A DNA stretch of 10,293 nucleotides from an uncultured euryarchaeote (GTDB lineage Archaea; Thermoplasmatota; Thermoplasmata; UBA10834). Shown piece by piece: positions 1-5,014 of this stretch (the stretch's first letter is position 1; every line of letters starts with the position of its first letter). Both the position numbers and the translations under genes were made by a program. The notes beneath the pieces were generated by a model that worked only from the letters and a program-made list of their open reading frames with translations, was not told the origin of the DNA and ran no database searches. The stretch lies in contig CALMQK010000029.1 in assembly GCA_937872085.1 (NCBI GenBank), forward strand, positions 1 to 10,293, read 5' to 3'.

Positions 1-1
1 T

Positions 2-859
2 CCGAAGCAGGATGCGCCCGCACCGGTCCGACCTGCTCCCTCGCCGGCGCCGGCAGCACCGAGACAAACCCCGACTCCAGCCTCTATCCTGTCAAGCCAG
101 GACAAGGGAGAACAGCTCGCGCGCATGGTCGCGGAGTGGAAGCCTTTGTTCGCGCTCGCCAATGAGAAGGAGATAGACCCAGGGGAGAGCAAGCAGCTCA
201 TAGATGAGGCAATCATCGCCGGGCGGGAAAGACAGGTCGACAAAGCGATCGAACTCGTTCGGAAGTCCAAGGCCATATTGACGGAGAGGGTGGATGCCCA
301 CCTCGCCCAGCAGATCGGGAGGCTGAACGAGGAAATCGGGATCGCACGGGATTTCGGTGGCGACATATCGAGGCCTACAACCTACATTCAAGAGGTCACA
401 CGGGCGCGCAGCTCGGGCGACATCGAGGCGGCCTATGTCTACGCGGAGAAGGTGAAGAAGGAGCTCCTTCCGATCACGGGACGATACAACGGGTCCCGAA
501 CCAAGATATCCGATTTGAAGAAACTGATCCAGGATTGCGAGATATTCATCGTGGACACGAAGGAGGCCAGACGCATCCTCGCCGAAGCCACGAAATCGTT
601 CGAGCTGAAGGATTTCGACAAGGTGGATGTTCTCGTGAAGAGCGCGAACGACAACCTCTTCAAGGCGATCCCGATCCGCATGACCGAGGAGATGAAGTCG
701 GCAAGGGAGAGGCTCATCGATGCCAAAACGAGGAATGTGAACATCACGCCGATGCTGACGGTCCTGAAATCAACCATGGGACTCCTGAAGGCCGGTGACT
801 ACGCCCAGGCCGTGAAGGAGATGCGCGACTTCAACGAGATGATGAAGAAGATCGGCTGA
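2..859 (+). CDS. Hypothetical alpha-helical protein, C-terminal part (5' end outside window)
   Basis: The reading frame is open from the first bases of the window, so the gene starts upstream; 285 residues are visible, ending at TGA. The first ~30 visible residues are a Pro/Ala-rich low-complexity linker, which suggests that an unseen N-terminal domain is tethered to the visible part. The remaining ~250 residues are almost entirely amphipathic helix, rich in Ala, Lys, Glu and Leu, with repeating stretches such as AKEARRILAEATKSF and LKAGDYAQAVKEM that look like degenerate TPR-style or coiled-coil helical pairs. I see no catalytic motif, cysteine cluster, signal peptide or membrane segment in this part. 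An internal ATG at 125 is not the start, because coding character continues upstream of it. The gene converges with the DnaA/DUF835 gene, leaving 21 bp between the stops. I do not recognise the family; a cytoplasmic scaffold or sensor role would be a guess. Confidence 0.8.
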   Translation, partial: PKQDAPAPVRPAPSPAPAAPRQTPTPASILSSQDKGEQLARMVAEWKPLFALANEKEIDPGESKQLIDEAIIAGRERQVDKAIELVRKSKAILTERVDAHLAQQIGRLNEEIGIARDFGGDISRPTTYIQEVTRARSSGDIEAAYVYAEKVKKELLPITGRYNGSRTKISDLKKLIQDCEIFIVDTKEARRILAEATKSFELKDFDKVDVLVKSANDNLFKAIPIRMTEEMKSARERLIDAKTRNVNITPMLTVLKSTMGLLKAGDYAQAVKEMRDFNEMMKKIG

Positions 860-880
860 GGCCGTCCGCGTTTTCGGATC

Positions 881-3061
881 TCAAGTGAGGTTCAGGACTT
901 CCATCTCACGTTCCAGGATGGAGACTTCCTGCGGTTTCATCGTCTCGGGGCTCATCGAGATCGCCAGGATGGCGTCCGATTCCGAGATCTCGTCGATCAG
1001 GCTTCGCAGGAATCTCAGCACGGCGTCGAAATTCGTGGCGCTGACGAGGTACTGTATCCCATCGAGGACGATCATCCCCTTCTCGTCTGCATGCATATAC
1101 TCCTGGATGACGTGGATGATCATCTCCAGGGACGGCGGGACAGTCTTCTCCTGCGAGCTCTCCTTGTCCGTGAGCCAGAGGATGTCGGGAGGGACCTTGA
1201 ACTCGTCCCTTATCCTCTTGGGGTTCATCCGGGTGATCACGAGGCCTCTGTACCCTTCCTCCATCTTCTGTCCTAGGAGGACGTTGCTGTAGGTGGGCCT
1301 CTCCTCTTCCACGAGGTAGCAGTGCCCGGGAGAGGTCTTGACCTCCTTCATTATCTCCTTGCGCGTCTCCTGTACGGGCGTCAGCGGTTTGAGGATGTCC
1401 GAGACGAGGTTGAGGTCCACATCGACCTTCATTATCGTCGAGAAGGCCACGATCTTCGTCAGCGTGCTCTCAAGCTCCCGGACGTTCGCGGTGGCCCTTT
1501 CTGCGATGTAGGTGATGAGCTCCTCGTTAAGCTTCAGCTTCTTCTCCGCCGCCTTGACCTTCAGGATCCGTTTCCTCGTGTCCATGTCAGGAGGCTGGAT
1601 GTCCGTCGTGAGTCCGAGCATGATCCTGGACTTGAGTCGGTCGCTGAAGTTCGGGATCTGTGCCGGTAGGCGGTCGCTGGCGAACACCACCTGCTTCTTC
1701 CCGTCGATGAGGTAACCGATGATCTGCGACATCTCGATCTGGGCCTGTTCGCTCGCTGCGAGGAACTGCATGTCGTCGACGAGCAGCACGTCCTGTCCCT
1801 TCAGGTCCTCTCTTATCTTCTGCCTCAGCTGTTCGTCCGACGCCTGGTTGATGGCCTCGACGAACTTGTCTGCGGGGACGTAGGCCACGGCGGCCTTCTT
1901 GTTCTTCTCCTCTATGTGATGACCGATGGCTGATAGAAGGTGCGTCTTGCCCAGGCCTGAACCTCCGAATATCAGGAGCGGATTGTAGGCCTTGCTCGGG
2001 GCCTCCGCGACCGCTCCTGCCGCAGCGGCTGGGAACTTCGAGCCAGGCCCGACCACGAAATTGTCGAAGCGCATCCCCTCCGGGAGAGGCTTCACGAAGT
2101 TCGTAGGGGGCATCTGGGTCTGCTCTGCGCTGCATCTTGGGCAACGCCCCTCCTCGTCCACCGGGCCTCCGCACCTAGGGCATTTCTTCTCCTCTTGTTC
2201 CTCTGGGGCGGTCTGATACTTGAGGATCAGGTCGTATACGTCCGCGGTCTTCTCCTCGCGCTTCTTCTTCTCCATCTCCTGCTTGATCGATTCCTCGTCC
2301 GTCTTGCGTTTCTGTATCTTCCTCTTGATCTTCTCTTGCAGGAACTCCACATCGGACTCTATTTCCGCTATCTTTGTCCGGTCGTCGAGCTTCATCCGGA
2401 TCTCCTCGATATCGGATTCGTGGCCCATGACCGGGAAGTTGTTGAGTATGACCTCGAACTGTTTGAGCTTCTGAGCGTCCTGCTCGAACGATGCGAGTTC
2501 TTTGGTGAGCGCTTGAGGCCCCTTCTTCAGGGCCGCCTCGAGGGTGTCGATCCTGAATCCCTTCCTTCGCCATAACTCGATGATCTCCTTCTGACCATCG
2601 ACCGCGGGCTCTTCCTCTTCCTGCTGGATCGGTGCTGGCTCCTCTTCCTCCGGCTGCTCCCTCACATTCCTCGTCACCTTTACAACGGCCTGCCCCTCGG
2701 CGATGCGAGCGTCCGGGAACCTCCTTTCGAACTCCTCGCTCGGCACCCTGCTGTGGAGCTCTATGTTCGAACCCTTGTCCTGAGAATCCTCCATTATGAA
2801 CCTCAGCGACTTCTCGCCCGTGTAGATCCGCCTTAGCTCCCGGGGCTTCGATTTCTCGAACTCGTACACCGCCATGATCGGGACGCCCTGCTCGACCACG
2901 AGGTAACCGGTCGAGCTCATTATCTCCTTCTGAAGGGTGACGCGAACATATCCTGTGAAGCTGTACTGGTTGAGGTCCGCTAGAATGCTCTTGAGCGAGT
3001 CGTTCCCGCCCTTGGCCGTGCGGACCACGATGCCTTCGGGGATTCGCAGGTCGGTGACCAT
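881..3061 (-). CDS. DnaA-type AAA+ ATPase with zinc ribbon and C-terminal DUF835 domain
   Basis: This is a 726-residue multidomain protein. Residues ~1-125 look like an archaeal DUF2226-type domain (weak call). Residues ~135-155 are a Glu/Pro linker and ~155-290 a charged coiled coil. Cys294, 297, 307 and 310 form a zinc ribbon (CPRC...CPRC). Residues ~330-560 are a DnaA-family AAA+ module: NFVVG at 335-339, Walker A GGSGLGKTH at 366-374, Walker B LLVDDMQF at 426-433, sensor 1 ASDRLP at 461-466, arginine-finger motif RLKSR at 475-479, PPDMDTRKRIL at 490-500 and sensor 2 NVRELE at 526-531. Residues ~578-722 are DUF835 (CYLVEE, GLVITRMNP, ILWLT, IVLDGIQYL). The DnaA domain IV helix-turn-helix is absent, so binding to DnaA boxes is not expected. 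Nucleotide-driven oligomerisation is plausible from the intact ATPase motifs. The ATG at 3061 has a TATA-like element ~35 nt upstream and no clear Shine-Dalgarno sequence. Function is unknown; a signalling or DNA-remodelling ATPase is possible. Confidence 0.93.
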   Translation of the reverse strand: MVTDLRIPEGIVVRTAKGGNDSLKSILADLNQYSFTGYVRVTLQKEIMSSTGYLVVEQGVPIMAVYEFEKSKPRELRRIYTGEKSLRFIMEDSQDKGSNIELHSRVPSEEFERRFPDARIAEGQAVVKVTRNVREQPEEEEPAPIQQEEEEPAVDGQKEIIELWRRKGFRIDTLEAALKKGPQALTKELASFEQDAQKLKQFEVILNNFPVMGHESDIEEIRMKLDDRTKIAEIESDVEFLQEKIKRKIQKRKTDEESIKQEMEKKKREEKTADVYDLILKYQTAPEEQEEKKCPRCGGPVDEEGRCPRCSAEQTQMPPTNFVKPLPEGMRFDNFVVGPGSKFPAAAAGAVAEAPSKAYNPLLIFGGSGLGKTHLLSAIGHHIEEKNKKAAVAYVPADKFVEAINQASDEQLRQKIREDLKGQDVLLVDDMQFLAASEQAQIEMSQIIGYLIDGKKQVVFASDRLPAQIPNFSDRLKSRIMLGLTTDIQPPDMDTRKRILKVKAAEKKLKLNEELITYIAERATANVRELESTLTKIVAFSTIMKVDVDLNLVSDILKPLTPVQETRKEIMKEVKTSPGHCYLVEEERPTYSNVLLGQKMEEGYRGLVITRMNPKRIRDEFKVPPDILWLTDKESSQEKTVPPSLEMIIHVIQEYMHADEKGMIVLDGIQYLVSATNFDAVLRFLRSLIDEISESDAILAISMSPETMKPQEVSILEREMEVLNLT

Positions 3062-3091
3062 CGTGTGGGCCCGTTGGATAAATGCAGTCGC

Positions 3092-3102
3092 TATGTTAAA
3101 AA
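3092..3102 (-). promoter_or_regulatory. Candidate TATA box of the DnaA/DUF835 gene
   Basis: On the minus strand this reads TTTTTAACATA, centred ~36 nt before the ATG at 3061. With the usual archaeal spacing of ~25 nt to the transcription start, the leader would be about 10 nt, which agrees with the lack of a Shine-Dalgarno sequence. The AT-rich stretch at 3076-3086 is too close to the start codon to serve as the TATA box. Confidence 0.5.
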
Positions 3103-3154
3103 CCCTCTCAACTCTCCTGCGTCACTGGCATGCTGCAGGGTGCCAACTGAAGGT

Positions 3155-3169
3155 AAAAAGCCTTAACTA
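3155..3169 (+). promoter_or_regulatory. Possible promoter of tRNA-Thr
   Basis: An A-rich stretch followed by CCTTAACTA lies 30-40 nt before the first base of the tRNA, about where a BRE/TATA pair would sit. The match to an archaeal TATA box is weak, so the call rests mainly on position. Confidence 0.3.
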
Positions 3170-3197
3170 GCAAAACGAGCTTGTCAACGGACTGCGT

Positions 3198-3300
3198 GCC
3201 ACTGTAGCTCAGCGGCTGCGTATGCCACGCGCATGCGCCGTTAAAGAGCGGCGGTTTCGTAAACCGCAGGCCGGGGGTTCGAGACCCTCCAGTGGCTCCA
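3198..3300 (+). tRNA. tRNA-Thr(CGU) interrupted by a D-loop intron, CCA encoded
   Basis: The gene folds as a full cloverleaf once 28 nt are removed. The acceptor stem is a perfect 7 bp (3198-3204 with 3290-3296). The D stem is GCTC/GAGC (3207-3210 with 3246-3249). The anticodon stem is 3251-3255 with 3263-3267, around loop TTCGTAA with anticodon CGT at 3258-3260, which reads ACG (Thr). The variable loop is 5 nt. The T stem is 3273-3277 with 3285-3289 and the T loop is TTCGAGA. The discriminator is T at 3297, followed by encoded CCA. The unspliced D-loop would be 35 nt, far too long; after splicing it is the ordinary AGCGGCA. The gene lies divergent to the DnaA/DUF835 gene and converges with thiC, 51 bp away. 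Confidence 0.93.
3217..3244 (+). other. 28-nt tRNA intron with bulge-helix-bulge motif, between positions 20 and 21
   Basis: The precursor folds as a textbook bulge-helix-bulge. The outer helix is the 4-bp D stem. The central helix is exactly 4 bp (3211-3214 with 3239-3242, including one G-U pair). The 5' bulge is GCT at 3215-3217 and the 3' bulge AAA at 3243-3245. The inner helix is 8 bp (3218-3225 with 3231-3238) closed by a 5-nt loop. The archaeal splicing endonuclease cuts after the second base of each 3-nt bulge, which removes 3217-3244 and leaves a standard 7-nt D-loop. The position is non-canonical, since most archaeal tRNA introns lie at 37/38. Splicing itself is inferred from the fold. 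Confidence 0.85.
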
Positions 3301-3351
3301 TCTTATCTCCTCTTCAGCTAGTCCCCGCTCGCATTGACGATGTGTCGAGGA

Positions 3352-4620
3352 TCATTGCTCGTCCAGGAGCTTGTCGACCATCTTCATCGCGCACAGGTCT
3401 CCGCACATGGAGCACACCTTGGGGCTGGTCGACCCCCTCCTCGCGCGATAACTCCTGGCCTTCTCCGGATCCAGCGATAGGGAGAACATGCGTTCCCAGT
3501 CGAAGGCCTTCCTCGCCTCCGACATCTTCCTGTCCCAATCCGCCCCGCGACCTTTTGCCACATCCGCGGCATGAGCGGCGATCCTCGATGCTATGACGCC
3601 TTCCCTCACATCATCGACCGTCGGCAGGGAAAGGTGCTCCGACGGGGTCACATAACACAGGAAGTCCGCCCCGAAATAGGCCGCCAAGGCCCCTCCGATC
3701 GCTCCTGTGATGTGATCATACCCCGCTCCTATGTCCGTGACCAGAGGGCCTAGGACGTAGAACGGGGCCCCTTTGCAGATCGATTTCTCGATCCTGACGT
3801 TCGCCTCTATCTGATTGAGCGGGACATGGCCCGGGCCCTCGACCATCGCTTGCACCCCTGCGTCCCTGGCCCTGTCGACAAGCTTCCCCAGGACCATCAG
3901 TTCATGGAGCTGAGGCACGTCCGTAGCATCGGCTATGGAACCCGGCCTCAGGCCGTCTCCGAGGCTGAGCGTGAACTCGTGCTCCTTTGCCAGTTCCAGG
4001 AGGTAGTCGTAGTCCTTGTACAGGGGATTCTCACGGCCGTTCTTGTGCATCCAAGCGACCAGGAGCGCCCCTCCCCTCGAGACAACGCCCGTGACCCGCT
4101 TGTGCTTCAGGAGCGATGCAGCTGTCTGCTGGGTGACCCCGCAGTGGACCGTCATGAAATCGACCCCGTCCTTCGCGTGCTCCTCTATGGTCTTGAAGAG
4201 GTCATCGTCCTTCATGTTCACAGGCCCACCGCGCTTGGAGGTCTTGCAGACAGCTTGGTAGATCGGGACCGTGCCCACTGGCACAGTGCTCTTGCCCATT
4301 ATCTTGCGACGGATGCTGCGGATGTCTCCGCCAGTGCTCAGGTCCATTATCGCGTCCGCACCGAACTGGATCGCCACCCTTACCTTCTCCAGCTCCTCTC
4401 GAAGATCTATGTAATCCCTGGATGTTCCGATGTTCGCGTTTATCTTGACCCTGAGATTCTCCCCTATTGCGCACGGTTTGAGGTTCTTGTGACGAGGGTT
4501 GGATGGGATCACGGCCCTGCCGGATCTTATCAACCGGTGGAGCTTTTCTGGCTCGATACCTTCATCCTTCGCAATCCCCTTCATTTCCAGTGGAAGAGTC
4601 ACCCTTTTTCGCACGGCCAT
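3352..4620 (-). CDS. thiC: Phosphomethylpyrimidine synthase ThiC
   Basis: ThiC is the radical-SAM enzyme that rearranges 5-aminoimidazole ribotide into hydroxymethylpyrimidine phosphate, the pyrimidine half of thiamine, in the cytoplasm. The 422-residue protein is the short form, lacking the N-terminal extension of enzymes such as E. coli ThiC (about 630 residues). Conserved blocks are visible in order: VGTVPIYQA (115-123), HCGVT (159-163), SRGG (181-184), DGLRPGS (222-228), EGPGHVP (261-267), GYDH (300-303), PSEHL (326-330), and the C-terminal cluster motif CSMCGDLC (Cys403, 406, 410). The frame is open further upstream, to an ATG at 4752. I chose the ATG at 4620 because the family homology begins there and a good TATA box lies inside the longer version. 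The gene appears monocistronic. No TPP riboswitch is visible, and the leader is probably only ~10 nt. Confidence 0.96.
   Translation of the reverse strand: MAVRKRVTLPLEMKGIAKDEGIEPEKLHRLIRSGRAVIPSNPRHKNLKPCAIGENLRVKINANIGTSRDYIDLREELEKVRVAIQFGADAIMDLSTGGDIRSIRRKIMGKSTVPVGTVPIYQAVCKTSKRGGPVNMKDDDLFKTIEEHAKDGVDFMTVHCGVTQQTAASLLKHKRVTGVVSRGGALLVAWMHKNGRENPLYKDYDYLLELAKEHEFTLSLGDGLRPGSIADATDVPQLHELMVLGKLVDRARDAGVQAMVEGPGHVPLNQIEANVRIEKSICKGAPFYVLGPLVTDIGAGYDHITGAIGGALAAYFGADFLCYVTPSEHLSLPTVDDVREGVIASRIAAHAADVAKGRGADWDRKMSEARKAFDWERMFSLSLDPEKARSYRARRGSTSPKVCSMCGDLCAMKMVDKLLDEQ
4576..4595 (-). other. ORB-like site 1 (inside the 5' end of thiC)
   Basis: On the minus strand, TTCCACTGGAA is followed by ATGAA and GGGG. 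This has the layout of an archaeal origin recognition box as I recall it: a TTCCAnnGGAAAC dyad followed by a G-string. The site lies inside thiC codons for PLEMKG, so coding constraint could contribute. Confidence 0.45.
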
Positions 4621-4650
4621 CTGATATCGATTGGCACACAATGCCTCGTC

Positions 4651-4659
4651 GGTATAAAG
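4651..4659 (-). promoter_or_regulatory. TATA box of thiC
   Basis: On the minus strand this reads CTTTATACC, centred ~35 nt before the ATG at 4620. The expected leader is ~10 nt, with no Shine-Dalgarno sequence. Its position inside the longer open frame argues against a start at 4752. Confidence 0.65.
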
Positions 4660-4763
4660 TCTTTGATTTGTGCTGATCTTCCCTTGGTCCAGAGCTCTCA
4701 TCGAGCGTTCCGGTGCCCGAACTCTCAATCTTCTCAAGGTCGGCGTCCGCAACGATCAGGCCG

Positions 4764-4783
4764 CTCAAAACCGCCCTTTTGAG
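4764..4783. repeat. Short inverted repeat in the thiC/gyrB intergenic region
   Basis: CTCAAAA and TTTTGAG form a perfect 7-bp inverted repeat around a 6-nt spacer. There is no T-run after it on either strand, so it is not an obvious terminator. It lies between ORB-like sites 1 and 2 and may be incidental. Confidence 0.35.
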
Positions 4784-4795
4784 GGCCATCGTCAT

Positions 4796-4816
4796 CCGCC
4801 GACATTTCCAATGGAA
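4796..4816 (-). other. ORB-like site 2
   Basis: On the minus strand, TTCCATTGGAA is followed by ATGTCGGCGG, the same dyad as site 1 and in the same orientation, with a G-rich but imperfect tail. It shares 13 of 14 bases with site 1 over the TTCCAnTGGAAATG core. It lies in non-coding sequence. Confidence 0.45.
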
Positions 4817-4841
4817 CCCTGGCTCCGAAATCGACGGTTTC

Positions 4842-4863
4842 TTGCAGTGGAAGAGGAGGGGGG
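4842..4863 (+). other. ORB-like site 3 with six-G string
   Basis: On the plus strand, TTGCAGTGGAA is followed by GAGGA and GGGGGG (4858-4863). One base of the left half-site is changed relative to TTCCAGTGGAA, but the G-string is the best of the three sites. It is opposite in orientation to sites 1 and 2 and borders the AT-rich tract. Confidence 0.45.
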
Positions 4864-4897
4864 TTTCTGCAATTAGCCAGATAGTATTCTCAAAGTC

Positions 4898-4905
4898 TTT
4901 ATATA
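4898..4905 (+). promoter_or_regulatory. gyrB: TATA box of gyrB-gyrA
   Basis: TTTATATA is a near-ideal archaeal TATA box. A transcription start is expected near 4928-4930, giving a leader of about 85 nt, long for an archaeon. The element is nearly symmetrical and could also direct leftward transcription. It lies in the AT-rich part of the candidate origin. Confidence 0.6.
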
Positions 4906-4956
4906 TCGTCAAATCATATGAGAAACGAGACACCAAATAAAGCGCCGAAAAATGGA

Positions 4957-5000
4957 TGGGATGCAGGCTAAAAAACCGTTGCGAAAGAGCCTGCGTCTTA
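4957..5000 (+). promoter_or_regulatory. Stem-loop in the gyrB 5' leader, abutting the ribosome binding site
   Basis: Bases 4957-4969 pair with 4988-5000 over 13 uninterrupted positions (7 bp of which, GCAGGCT/AGCCTGC, are perfect Watson-Crick, and 3 are G-U). An 18-nt A-rich loop closes it. The stem ends one base before the likely Shine-Dalgarno sequence GGGGTTGA (5001-5008). This placement suggests control of gyrB translation or mRNA stability, but only the structure can be seen here. Confidence 0.5.
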
Positions 5001-5008
5001 GGGGTTGA
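5001..5008 (+). promoter_or_regulatory. gyrB: Probable Shine-Dalgarno sequence of gyrB
   Basis: GGGGTTGA ends 6 nt before the ATG at 5015 and partly matches the archaeal GGAGGTGA ribosome binding site. It supports the 5015 start. Confidence 0.5.
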
Positions 5009-5014
5009 AATCTG

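Larger units (their letters stand above)
4576..4960. other. Candidate archaeal replication origin region (ORB-like cluster plus AT-rich tract)
   Basis: Three ORB-like sites cluster within 290 bp, followed by an AT-rich stretch at about 4866-4945 that could be a duplex unwinding element. The long gap between thiC and gyrB holds no convincing gene. Transcription diverges from here: thiC and the DnaA-like gene go left, gyrB, gyrA and the KaiC-like gene go right. No orc1/cdc6 gene is visible in the window, although many archaeal origins adjoin one. The origin call is inference from motif similarity and layout. Confidence 0.4.

Noticed and set aside
860..880. Terminator between the two convergent genes
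   Set aside because: Only a weak TCCG/CGGA pairing and a four-T run are present in 21 bp; not enough to call one.
3075..3084. DnaA-box-like TTATCCAAC on the minus strand in the DnaA/DUF835 promoter region
   Set aside because: It matches only 7 of 9 bases of the bacterial DnaA box, occurs singly, and the encoded protein lacks the domain that reads DnaA boxes.
3211..3245. D-loop insert of tRNA-Thr as damage or a mobile-element footprint
   Set aside because: The perfect bulge-helix-bulge fold, and the restoration of a normal D-loop by the predicted cuts, make an intron far more likely; there are no target duplications.
3352..4752. Longer ThiC starting at ATG 4752
   Set aside because: The extra 44 residues are Arg-rich and not ThiC-like, and the thiC TATA box at 4651-4659 lies within them.
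3826..4782. Long plus-strand open frame (318 codons) opposite thiC
   Set aside because: It is antisense to a clearly conserved thiC, has no family motif, and its composition follows from the codon bias of the other strand.
4621..4910. TPP riboswitch upstream of thiC
   Set aside because: I looked on the minus strand for the conserved CUGAGA and GGAUAAUGCCAGCG blocks and did not find the set; the predicted leader is also too short.
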